Shown: piece after piece, positions 1 to 6,213 of the stretch
Position numbering within the stretch: position 1 is the stretch's first letter
How the letters are laid out: every line of letters begins with the position of its first letter
Source: Sphingobium sp.
GTDB lineage: Bacteria; Pseudomonadota; Alphaproteobacteria; Sphingomonadales; Sphingomonadaceae
Reading direction: 5' to 3'
DNA length: 15,553 nt
Assembly (NCBI GenBank): GCA_030148625.1
Contig: JASBTC010000006.1
Location: 1 to 15,553, forward strand
Made by a program: the position numbers and the translations under genes
The notes under the pieces: generated by a model
Seen by the model: the letters and a program-made list of their open reading frames with translations, nothing else
Databases searched by the model: none
Told to the model about the DNA's origin: nothing

Positions 1-44
1 TCGAGCACGGCCTGCACGATCGCTTGGGCTTGAGCGAGAATCAT
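1..44 (-). CDS. 5' end of an unidentified gene (possibly GlcG/HbpS-like), cut by the window edge
   Basis: Only the first 14 codons are visible, reading MILAQAQAIVQAVL, and the gene runs off at base 1. The ATG at 44-42 has an AGGG ribosome-binding site seven bases upstream. An in-frame TAG lies four codons before it, so no longer start is possible. The LAQAQAIVQAVL opening resembles the N-terminal helix of GlcG/HbpS-type heme-binding proteins, but 14 residues cannot prove that. A hairpin at 71-93 separates it from the flavoprotein gene upstream, so it is probably a separate transcription unit. Confidence 0.4.
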   Translation of the reverse strand, partial: MILAQAQAIVQAVL

Positions 45-70
45 GCGCCAACCCTAACGTAAGGGTCGAA

Positions 71-93
71 CGCCCGGCAATCCCGCCGGGGCG
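71..93 (-). terminator. GC-rich hairpin after the flavoprotein gene
   Basis: Arms CGCCCGGC (71-78) and GCCGGGGCG (85-93) pair with one bulged base around a six-base loop. The hairpin lies about 70 bases after the stop of the minus-strand flavoprotein gene and before the next minus-strand start at 44. There is no real T-tract after it (TTCGACCCTT), so it may be a weak or Rho-assisted terminator. Confidence 0.4.
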
Positions 94-163
94 AACCGGT
101 GGGGTCACCATCGCCATTCTTTCTGGTGCGGCCAACCATCCCCTGCCTCGATCGGCTCGGCGA

Positions 164-1120
164 TCACCCAGGTCTATGGCGATAGATTGGCGATTGTTCG
201 GCCAGGTCGTTGCGGATCGTGGTTGCGGCGACCCCGCCCTCTCCCATGGCATGGCTGATCTGATCGAGACCGAGCACGACATCCCCGGCGGCATAGAGCC
301 CTGTGACGGTGGTACGCTGGTGCGCGTCGACCAGCAGACATCCCTCGACCGAACATTGCGCACCCAGGCCGGCGGCCAGTTCGGACCGGACCTCCGAACC
401 AAGCGCCGGATAAAGCGTGTCGAAATCGAGCAAGCCACGGGGTGTCGAAACGCGGATCCGATCACCATCCGCAATGATATCGCCGCAGGGCCCATCAATC
501 GTGACGATGCCGGATGCGTCGAGCAGGCTCCGCGACGGAGGGTCGATTTCCGTGGGGCCGACAACGGAGATCAGCGTGATATCCGCACTATAGGATCGAA
601 GGAAAAGCGCCTCCCTGGCACCGCGCTCGCCAGTGCCGATCACGGCAATGCGGCGATCGCGGACCTCATAGCCGTCGCAGATCGGGCAGTAGCGCAACAG
701 GCCCCGCGCCACCGCGGCGTCATGAATATCGGCGGGCATATCTGGACGATTGTTGACGACCCCGGTCGCAAGCAGGACGGCACGCGCCGTGAATCGGCCG
801 CCATCCAGATACGCGCTGAAGCGCTCCCCCTTGTGCGACAATTGCTCGACCGTTCCATCAACGATCCGCACGCCATATTCGATCGCCTGAGCGCGCATCC
901 TCGCCAGCAGGTTCGCCCCGGCTATGCCGTCGGGAAAGCCGGCATGATTGCGCGTCAGCGGAATGCTCGCCGCCCGGCTCCGCCCCGCGTCGATCACGAC
1001 GACATTCAGGGTGAACCGGGCGAGATAGATGGCCGCGGTCAGACCCGCGGGGCCTCCGCCGATCACGAGGCAATCGGTCGCGGCCTCCCGATGGCCGCTG
1101 CGCCCGCTATCGACAGTCAA
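164..1120 (-). CDS. Thioredoxin reductase-like FAD/NAD(P)H oxidoreductase
   Basis: A 318-residue cytosolic flavoprotein of the thioredoxin-reductase fold, close to the usual length of TrxB (about 320). An FAD-binding Rossmann motif GGGPAG lies at residues 21-26. A redox-active CPIC pair at 145-148 is followed by DG, as in TrxB CATCDG. A second dinucleotide motif, GTGERGA, lies at 162-168. The second FAD motif, AAGDVV, lies at 277-282. It probably passes electrons from NAD(P)H through FAD to the Cys pair and then to a partner. It starts with TTG directly after the TGA of the hemerythrin-like gene, in the same frame. A later GTG would cut the Rossmann strand, so TTG is the best start. Whether the partner is thioredoxin, the hemerythrin neighbour or something else cannot be told; similar paralogues exist beside a housekeeping TrxB. 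Confidence 0.88.
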   Translation of the reverse strand: MTVDSGRSGHREAATDCLVIGGGPAGLTAAIYLARFTLNVVVIDAGRSRAASIPLTRNHAGFPDGIAGANLLARMRAQAIEYGVRIVDGTVEQLSHKGERFSAYLDGGRFTARAVLLATGVVNNRPDMPADIHDAAVARGLLRYCPICDGYEVRDRRIAVIGTGERGAREALFLRSYSADITLISVVGPTEIDPPSRSLLDASGIVTIDGPCGDIIADGDRIRVSTPRGLLDFDTLYPALGSEVRSELAAGLGAQCSVEGCLLVDAHQRTTVTGLYAAGDVVLGLDQISHAMGEGGVAATTIRNDLAEQSPIYRHRPG

Positions 1121-1130
1121 TCAGACTGTC
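1112..1130 (-). promoter_or_regulatory. Perfect inverted repeat enclosing the stop/start junction
   Basis: GACAGTC (1112-1118) and GACTGTC (1124-1130) form a perfect 7-bp stem with a five-base loop. On the mRNA strand the loop is TGATT: the complete stop codon of the hemerythrin-like gene plus the first two bases of the TTG start of the flavoprotein gene. A ribosome finishing the first gene would open this hairpin. It could therefore make translation of the second gene depend on the first. The sequence is directly visible; the function is inference. Confidence 0.5.
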
Positions 1131-1630
1131 ACTTCGGTCATGGTCGAAAGCGCCGGCTTGGGCAGGCCAGATGATTTGTAAGTCGCGAGCAACTCGGTCT
1201 TGCGCGCCAGAAGCTGTTCGCCGAGCGCGTCCATGTCGAGGCCAGCCTTGCGCGCCTGGGAGAACATGCCCTCCATGCGCTTTTCCTCTTCCTCGACATG
1301 ATGCTCGATCTGTTCCGAAAGCACCTTGACCTTGGCATCGTAGAAATCGTCGCTCGGCCCACCTGCCTCGATCTCGGCGATCAGCAGCTTCGCGCCGTCA
1401 TGCTCGACATAGGCTTCCTTGAGCAGATCCTCGTCGATCTTGCCTTCGCACGCCGGATAGAAAATCTCCTCTTCGATCGCGGCGTGCACGGTCAATTCCA
1501 TGCAGATCTCCATTGCGAGTCTCTGCTTTTTGCCGTCGCCGCCGGCCCCTTCGAACTGCTCGAAAAGCCCTTCGACCTTGCGATGATCCGCCTTGAGAAG
1601 TGCGACTGCGTCTTGCTTGGTATCGGCCAT
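1121..1630 (-). CDS. Hemerythrin HHE-domain protein
   Basis: A 169-residue soluble, acidic four-helix protein. Candidate diiron ligands follow the HHE pattern: H16 (ADHRKVEGLF), H49 and E53 (VHAAIEEEIFYP), H78 (VEHDGAK) and H110/H111 followed by an EEEE run. Such proteins bind oxygen, NO or peroxide, or handle iron; the exact role here is unknown. The start at 1630 is chosen over an upstream ATG at 1669 because AGGAGA lies seven bases before it. An EcfG-like promoter at 1656-1681 would place the transcript start between the two ATGs, which also excludes the longer form. It is followed with no gap and in the same frame by the thioredoxin reductase-like gene. The pair is probably one operon for oxidative or nitrosative stress. 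Confidence 0.9.
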   Translation of the reverse strand: MADTKQDAVALLKADHRKVEGLFEQFEGAGGDGKKQRLAMEICMELTVHAAIEEEIFYPACEGKIDEDLLKEAYVEHDGAKLLIAEIEAGGPSDDFYDAKVKVLSEQIEHHVEEEEKRMEGMFSQARKAGLDMDALGEQLLARKTELLATYKSSGLPKPALSTMTEVTV

Positions 1631-1655
1631 GTGACGATCTCCTATATCGCCCTCC

Positions 1656-1681
1656 AACCATGCGCTCACATAGTTCGTTCC
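1656..1681 (-). promoter_or_regulatory. EcfG-type general stress promoter (candidate)
   Basis: On the minus strand GGAAC (1681-1677) is followed after 17 bases by GGTT (1659-1656). The known alphaproteobacterial EcfG consensus is GGAAC-N16/17-CGTT, so only the first base of the -10 differs. Transcription would start near 1650, leaving a leader of about 20 bases that contains the AGGAGA ribosome-binding site of the hemerythrin-like gene. Hemerythrin-like and redox proteins fit a general stress regulon. Confidence 0.6.
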
Positions 1682-1824
1682 GGATTCCTCCCTGTTGCGA
1701 GTCGTTAGCAGGCAAGGCAGGTCCGGCGGAAAAACATAAGCATCACCGATAGTTCGGCGCGCTGTCGATCATTGACGTTAAGGCGCGCCGCAAGCCCCCG
1801 TGGCGTATACCTTCCGCCGTCGCG

Positions 1825-1986
1825 TTACTCGGGCTCGCTCTGCTCTTCGATCGGAAGCCGGATAATTCCCGCCTCATGTTGCCGTCGCGCGGCGCGGCGC
1901 CTCAGCCGCCGGATCCTGCGCGGACCGAAAACAGCGGCGGCCAGCAGGAGCGCCGCGATAAGCACGTAAATTGCGGCCTTGATCAT
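1825..1986 (-). CDS. Small single-pass membrane protein, 53 residues
   Basis: No family recognised. The protein starts MIKAAIYVLI. It has one hydrophobic helix at about residues 3-20, then a strongly basic stretch (RRIRRLRRRAARR), then an acidic C-terminus ending EEQSEPE. The positive-inside rule puts the basic tail in the cytoplasm. The start at 1986 is chosen over an ATG ten codons upstream because AGGGAG lies six bases before it. It lies between the hemerythrin and dienelactone hydrolase-like genes on the same strand, with about 125 non-coding bases upstream. Small helix-plus-basic-tail proteins are common in stress regulons, but no function can be assigned. Confidence 0.6.
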   Translation of the reverse strand: MIKAAIYVLIAALLLAAAVFGPRRIRRLRRRAARRQHEAGIIRLPIEEQSEPE

Positions 1987-2111
1987 GAAAGGCTCCCTTA
2001 CATCGGAGCATATCACTCACACGCCATGCGCACTAATCGATTTGTTGCATTGCAGCAGATAGTTCGAGCACGCACGGTGCCCGACACAGAGCCATTTCGC
2101 GTCGATCGATG

Positions 2112-2972
2112 CTAGACGAGATGCGCCTTGTACATCTTTGTCAGTTCGCTCCATGCGCGCTCGGCAGAGGCTTGATCATAAACTTGGCTGCCCGGAACGC
2201 ACCAGCCGTGATCGGCCGGATAGACCTCCACGACCGCCGGGCGTTTGGCTGCGGCGAAGGCCTGTTTCAACACGTCCTTTGCCGCGGGCTGGCGCGCATC
2301 GTCATTCTTCGCGACTGCGATCAGATAGGCTGCCTTCGTCTTTGGAATCAGCAGATGGGGGCTGGCAGGCGTATCGGTGACGAGGCCGCCGCCATGGAAG
2401 CTGCCGACCGCGCCGATGCGGCCTGGCACGGCTGCCGCGGTGCGGAACGAGAGCGGACCGCCCATGCAATAGCCTTGCACGCCCGCCCTTTTGCGTTTCG
2501 CCGTCTGCGGCTGGGCATCGAGAAAGGCGAGATAAGCGACCGCGTCCTTGTCGACGCCCTCATCGGTCATCGCCTGGCGATAACCGATCAAAATCTTGCG
2601 CGTCTCGGGATTGTTGAAATCGATGGGTCCATCGATCACCGGTGCCGGCTTGCTGCGATAGAATGGATTGGGCACGAGCACGACATAGCCCTCGGCGGCG
2701 AGACGCCGGCCCATTTCGCGGAAGACCGGGCGCAGCCCCATGATATCGGGCCACATCAGCACAGCTGGCCAGGGGCCCTTGCCTGCCGGATGGAATAATG
2801 CCGCATCGGCCTTTCCATCGGGCGTCGTGACGGTCACGTCCTTCTCGGTCACTTTGGCGACAGCGGCATGCGCGGTCGTCGCAAGCCCAGTGACCAGCCC
2901 CGTCGCCACGAACGCCCTGCGGGTCAGGTTCCAATCCTCGATCAGCCCCGGATGGATGTCGTTGTCGCACAT
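2112..2972 (-). CDS. Dienelactone hydrolase-family protein with Tat signal
   Basis: A 286-residue alpha/beta hydrolase. The N-terminus carries a twin-arginine segment (LTRRAF, R18-R19) followed by a hydrophobic stretch and AHA at about residues 34-36, so it is probably exported folded to the periplasm. The mature part has the nucleophile elbow GYCMGG with Cys169, a candidate Asp at 224/225 (KNDDARQ) and His255 (ADHGW). This is the Cys-Asp-His triad known from carboxymethylenebutenolidase. The start at 2972 is preferred over an ATG 19 codons upstream because GGAG lies seven bases before it and it puts the Tat motif near the N-terminus. No aromatic degradation genes are nearby, so a dienelactone substrate is not supported; it may act on other esters or lactones. 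Confidence 0.88.
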   Translation of the reverse strand: MCDNDIHPGLIEDWNLTRRAFVATGLVTGLATTAHAAVAKVTEKDVTVTTPDGKADAALFHPAGKGPWPAVLMWPDIMGLRPVFREMGRRLAAEGYVVLVPNPFYRSKPAPVIDGPIDFNNPETRKILIGYRQAMTDEGVDKDAVAYLAFLDAQPQTAKRKRAGVQGYCMGGPLSFRTAAAVPGRIGAVGSFHGGGLVTDTPASPHLLIPKTKAAYLIAVAKNDDARQPAAKDVLKQAFAAAKRPAVVEVYPADHGWCVPGSQVYDQASAERAWSELTKMYKAHLV

Positions 2973-3108
2973 GCCGATTCTCCGCCTTGCCAGCGGCCGG
3001 ATGCTCCGCTTGCCCGCCTCGTCTGTCAACAGTGCGCCCGGCAGTGATGGAATGTGTCCGGTCGGGATTGCCGATTGCGATCGTCATATCGGTGTGCGAC
3101 TCTGAAGC

Positions 3109-3465
3109 ATGCCGACGCGATATCAGCAATTGAGGCAAGCGGTCGCCACTCTTGCTGCGCCCGCCGATGCACAGATTGTGCATCTACAAACCCTGTTCGA
3201 GCAGAGCATCGGTCCCGATTTCTGCGTCGATGAATTGGCGCTCGAGTTCGACGATTTCTACCGTCCTGTCGGTGATATGGTCGAACGTGGGGAAATGGAA
3301 CAGACGGAAGCCGATGCCGTGAAACCGCTTGATGCCCTGCTGACGCGCCAGAGTGATGCGGACAATGCGGACTTCTGGAGAGCGAAAGCACTGCTCTCCG
3401 ATCCCCGTTGGGACGAGGTTCGAAGACATGCCGAGCAGGCCCTCAACGCCCTTCCGGACAGGTGA
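3109..3465 (+). CDS. Hypothetical acidic protein, 118 residues
   Basis: No family recognised. The protein is soluble, with no signal peptide or membrane segment. It is rich in Asp and Glu and predicted mostly helical, with a core around DFCVDELALEFDDFYRPV (residues 37-54) and a conserved-looking tail DPRWDEVRRHAEQAL (98-112). It is divergent from the dienelactone hydrolase-like gene, with about 136 bases between the two starts. It lies 68 bases before the PP2C-like phosphatase gene on the same strand, so co-transcription is possible. No strong ribosome-binding site is seen before the ATG. Its composition and good codon use support a real gene, but the function is unknown. Confidence 0.6.
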   Translation: MPTRYQQLRQAVATLAAPADAQIVHLQTLFEQSIGPDFCVDELALEFDDFYRPVGDMVERGEMEQTEADAVKPLDALLTRQSDADNADFWRAKALLSDPRWDEVRRHAEQALNALPDR

Positions 3466-3533
3466 CACTTGCACTACCGCGCGTCGACCGGTTTGTGGCC
3501 ATCCGGGTCGCGTCACAATGAGTTCAACAGACG

Positions 3534-4349
3534 ATGCATTTCGATCTTATCCAGACGATCAACCTGGCCGGAAAGGCCGGCCTGCCCAATGACGATCGCA
3601 TCGGCAGCGGCGAACGCCATGCCTGGGTGATCGACGGGGCCACCGATCTGGGTGAACCCGGGCTGCTCGGCGACCGCGGTGGCGCGGCGTGGCTGGCGAC
3701 GACGGCTAATGCCGCCTTTGCCGGGGCCTCGGGGTCGATCTCGGCAATATGCGACACCGTCTTCGACCAGGTCGCACAACACTACGCAGAAGAACGACTG
3801 CGGGAGCCGCTCGATGATTGGGAGCTGCCCATCGCGGCCTTTGCGGCGGTGGCGATCGAGGGCGAAATGCTCGCCTGCGCCTTTGCCGGCGACTGTGTCG
3901 TGATCCACCGGAGCGCCGATGGTATTTCCTTCATGACTCCGGTGCCTGACGGCGAGCGTGAGCGAGCGAGCGCAGTGGCATTGGGCGCATTGGTCGACAC
4001 CGATGGCGTACGCGCACCCCATGTCGTGGCCGGCCTGCGCGCATCGCGCCAGGGGCCGAAGCGCGTGCTCGGGGTCGATCCGCACCACACCCGCAGCGCC
4101 ACCGAATTTCATCGCGCACCCGTGGCGAAGGGCGACGAGCTGCTGCTGATGAGCGACGGCTTCGCTGCGCTGATCGACGATTATGGCGCCTATGACGCGG
4201 CAAGCCTGTTCGCACGCGTGACCGAGGTCGGCCTGGCCGAACTCGCGACGGAATTGCGCGGCATCGAAAATGCGGACGCGGCCTGCCAGCGCTTTCCGCG
4301 CTTCAAGATCAGCGACGACGCCTCGGCAATCTGGCTGCGTACAGGATAA
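3534..4349 (+). CDS. PP2C-like protein phosphatase domain protein
   Basis: A 271-residue cytosolic protein with the spaced motifs of the metal-dependent PP2C (PPM) phosphatases. They are NDDR at 19-22, WVIDGATD at 31-38 (the family's VADG motif), FAGDCVVIH at 117-125 (the family's GDSR motif), LLLMSDGF at 203-210 and DDASAIWL at 261-268 (the family's DN motif). Asp21, Asp34, Asp208 and Asp261/262 are the candidate metal ligands. Length is usual for a stand-alone domain. The family removes phosphate from Ser/Thr, often opposing a Hanks-type kinase or acting on an anti-sigma antagonist. No kinase or partner-switch gene is nearby, so the substrate is unknown. The motifs are divergent, so reduced or changed activity is possible. 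Confidence 0.75.
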   Translation: MHFDLIQTINLAGKAGLPNDDRIGSGERHAWVIDGATDLGEPGLLGDRGGAAWLATTANAAFAGASGSISAICDTVFDQVAQHYAEERLREPLDDWELPIAAFAAVAIEGEMLACAFAGDCVVIHRSADGISFMTPVPDGERERASAVALGALVDTDGVRAPHVVAGLRASRQGPKRVLGVDPHHTRSATEFHRAPVAKGDELLLMSDGFAALIDDYGAYDAASLFARVTEVGLAELATELRGIENADAACQRFPRFKISDDASAIWLRTG

Positions 4350-4417
4350 TCTCTGCCGATTGCCTTGGCCGCAATGGAAGCGCACACTCCCCGCTTCTCG
4401 ACGATGGAGAGAGAGCC

Positions 4418-4846
4418 ATGGCCACCACCTCCCCCGCATCGCGCCCCGGCTGGTTCAAGATGGTCGCGGCGCTTGCCATTCTCTGGAATGCCTTTGGCGT
4501 CACCATGTATCTCAGTTCGGTCGGACTGTTCGGCGATCCGATGGCCGGATTGAGCGACGCGGAACGCGCCGCGGCATCCTCGATCCCCGGCTGGATCACC
4601 GGGGCATTCGCCATCGGCACCTTTTCCGGTCTGATCGGCAGCCTGGGGCTGCTGCTCGGCAAGGGCTGGGCCCAGCCGGTGCTGATCGTCTCGCTCGTCG
4701 CGCTGCTGATCCTGGAGGGCTGGATCGTCTTTTTCAGCGGCGCGCTCGACAGTTTCGGCCTTGCCGTCCCGCTGATGGTGAGCGGCGGGGCGATCCTGCT
4801 CGCATGGCTCGCAATCCATGCGCGCGGGCGCGGCTGGCTGAGCTGA
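4418..4846 (+). CDS. Four-helix integral membrane protein of unknown function
   Basis: A 142-residue protein with four predicted membrane helices at about residues 14-36, 59-81, 85-107 and 112-133. A short polar loop (LSDAERAAASS, 45-55) lies between the first two. The N-terminus has no cleavable signal. A good ribosome-binding site (GGAGAGAGAG) sits just before the ATG. The gene lies 68 bases after the PP2C-like gene on the same strand and converges with the small Cys/His protein gene on the other. Similar uncharacterised four-helix proteins occur in sphingomonads, but I cannot name a transport or enzymatic role. Confidence 0.75.
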   Translation: MATTSPASRPGWFKMVAALAILWNAFGVTMYLSSVGLFGDPMAGLSDAERAAASSIPGWITGAFAIGTFSGLIGSLGLLLGKGWAQPVLIVSLVALLILEGWIVFFSGALDSFGLAVPLMVSGGAILLAWLAIHARGRGWLS

Positions 4847-4879
4847 AAGGCCGAGCCCCAGCCATTCCAACTGCGGAGC

Positions 4880-5110
4880 TCAAATATCGGCACCGCCGAT
4901 CGTCCAGGCCCGTCCGGAAACCACAGCGCGGCAATGATAACAGGCCGAGGATACGCCATCGGCATTATACCATTCGTGACGGCCTCCAGCGACTTCGCAG
5001 TCAGCGCCCTTCGCGGCCAGACCTAAATCGATGAGCCAGAATGGAAGCCGCTGACGAAGCCAGGTGCGCCGCCGATACGGTCGTTGGGAAAAGATCGAAG
5101 CGTCCGGCAC
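4880..5110 (-). CDS. Small Cys/His protein with CxxC knuckle (start uncertain)
   Basis: The C-terminal part reads as a compact conserved-looking unit: ADC, then RHEWYNADG, then ACYHCRAVVSGRAW. This gives Cys, His and a CYHC pair that could bind one zinc ion. The first 25 residues from the GTG at 5110 are Arg-rich and look less like protein. The GTG lies four bases after the TGA of the metalloprotease-like gene, so translational coupling is plausible. The frame also stays open upstream, inside that gene, to 5176. No ATG lies between 5110 and the conserved block, so a degraded 5' end or a rare start codon is also possible. No function is known to me. Confidence 0.42.
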   Translation of the reverse strand: MPDASIFSQRPYRRRTWLRQRLPFWLIDLGLAAKGADCEVAGGRHEWYNADGVSSACYHCRAVVSGRAWTIGGADI

Positions 5111-5114
5111 GTGC

Positions 5115-6089
5115 TCAGTTCGCCGCCTTCGCCAACAACGCTTCGGCAAGCAGCGGCTGATCCGCAAATGCGTCACGCTGCCAGTCGGGCACCAGTCGAT
5201 TGATCGTCAGGAAAAGCGCCAGCCCCTGGTCCTGCGACCAGAGATTGCGCTTGCGCCTGACCGCGTCGATCGCGGCCGGTGCGGGCACGCCGGACTTCAC
5301 ATACCAGGCATAGGCCAGCCATTGGCCGAGCCCCTCCATGGTCAGGAACAGATCGTCGAGCGGCAGCCATTTGGCGTTGGCGCCGGTGAAATATCCGGCC
5401 CTTCGCGCGCGCATCTTCGCCAGCGCCTTGCCCGCCAATGTCCGGGCCTCGCCATCGGTCGGCGCGGTCGCCGCCGCGTAGAGCAGGTCGCGTTCGGCCT
5501 CGTAATCGGCGACATAGCCGGCATCCGCCTTGAATGCGTCCTGCAGTGAATCGTCGTTGATCGAGTCCGGCAGACCATATTCGCGCGTGAGCGCCGCCAG
5601 CCTGGGATTGGCGAAATAGAATTGGCGGGTGTGCATCAGTTCGTGGAGCAGCACGCCGTCCATCAGCCGTTCCAGCCCCAATTCGCTGCTCACCCCGGAC
5701 TTGCGCCAGACCGATGGCAGGCTCATCGCGAAATAGCCGGTGCCCGCGGCGCCATTGTCGGGCGAGGCGAACGAAATCGGGCCGATTGGCGCGGTGTTGC
5801 CGCCCGGCAGCGCGATGGGATCGCCATGCGCCGCCGCCGTCCATCGCAGGCGCCTCTGCCGATCGGCCTTGCCCGTATAGGTGCAGGCCGCATCGATCGC
5901 GATGATGGTCGGCAGCGGTGCGGGCGCGAGCTTCAGGATATCACGCTCGCTCGATCGCCAATTCGCGATCGCACCGTCGAGCCAGGCCTTGTCCGCCCTG
6001 GACATGACACATGTTGATTCAGCGGCGGGAAGCGGCGTGGCGACGAGCGACGCTCCGATCATGAACAGCCATGTGCCGGTTCGCCGCAT
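5115..6089 (-). CDS. Secreted putative zinc metalloprotease (HELMH)
   Basis: A 324-residue protein with a cleavable signal peptide (MRRTGTWLFM..., ending near PAAES at residues 21-25). It has an HExxH zinc site, HELMH, at 149-153, inside a helix that follows LMDGVLL. A third ligand is probably one of E197, E199 or D201 in DYEAERD. The family is not one I can name. The start at 6089 is supported by GGAGG four bases upstream and by the signal peptide; an ATG 34 codons earlier would add a basic non-signal extension. It is the next gene after the 923-residue TonB receptor on the same strand, but a hairpin lies between them. It may release peptides for uptake, or be a gluzincin-like housekeeping protease; this is inference. 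Confidence 0.72.
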   Translation of the reverse strand: MRRTGTWLFMIGASLVATPLPAAESTCVMSRADKAWLDGAIANWRSSERDILKLAPAPLPTIIAIDAACTYTGKADRQRRLRWTAAAHGDPIALPGGNTAPIGPISFASPDNGAAGTGYFAMSLPSVWRKSGVSSELGLERLMDGVLLHELMHTRQFYFANPRLAALTREYGLPDSINDDSLQDAFKADAGYVADYEAERDLLYAAATAPTDGEARTLAGKALAKMRARRAGYFTGANAKWLPLDDLFLTMEGLGQWLAYAWYVKSGVPAPAAIDAVRRKRNLWSQDQGLALFLTINRLVPDWQRDAFADQPLLAEALLAKAAN

Positions 6090-6171
6090 ACCACCTCCAT
6101 TGTTCGTGGTGGCGGCTTCGCATCTGCGCCGATCCTTCGCAACGGCGATAATGTCCCTTCCCTTCCGGTTC

Positions 6172-6200
6172 CGGGCACTGGCTCCAATCACCAGTGCCCG
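6172..6200 (-). terminator. Hairpin terminator after TonB receptor 1
   Basis: CGGGCACTGG (6172-6181) and CCAGTGCCCG (6191-6200) form a perfect 10-bp stem with a nine-base loop. It lies 13 bases after the TAG of the receptor gene, on the transcribed side. No T-run follows on the minus strand, so termination may be partial. It may reduce transcription into the metalloprotease-like gene. Confidence 0.55.
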
Positions 6201-6213
6201 TACGCGGATGGAT

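Noticed and set aside
1121..1123. TGA as a selenocysteine codon
   Set aside because: The position is in a linker, not a catalytic site. The small hairpin encloses the codon rather than following it as a bacterial SECIS would, and a start codon follows directly.
176..1174. Long plus-strand open frame opposite the thioredoxin reductase-like gene
   Set aside because: Its translation is Arg-rich with no domain, while the minus strand carries intact FAD, CPIC and NAD(P)H motifs.
1631..1669. Longer N-terminus for the hemerythrin-like protein
   Set aside because: The ATG at 1630 has a good ribosome-binding site, and the candidate promoter overlaps the extension.
1987..2111. Possible EcfG-type promoter before the 53-residue membrane protein
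   Set aside because: A CGAAC is present, but no CGTT-like -10 lies at the right distance.
2109..2798. Plus-strand open frame opposite the dienelactone hydrolase-like gene
   Set aside because: No recognisable domain or ribosome-binding site; the minus strand has the complete catalytic triad.
3942..3972. Repetitive GAGCG stretch
   Set aside because: It lies inside the PP2C-like gene and encodes a normal GERERAS segment; the repeat is too short and irregular to be a separate element.
4834..4864. Possible hairpin (GGCTGG/CCAGCC) between the four-helix membrane protein gene and the small Cys/His gene
   Set aside because: Only six pairs around a long loop with bulges; too weak to call a terminator.
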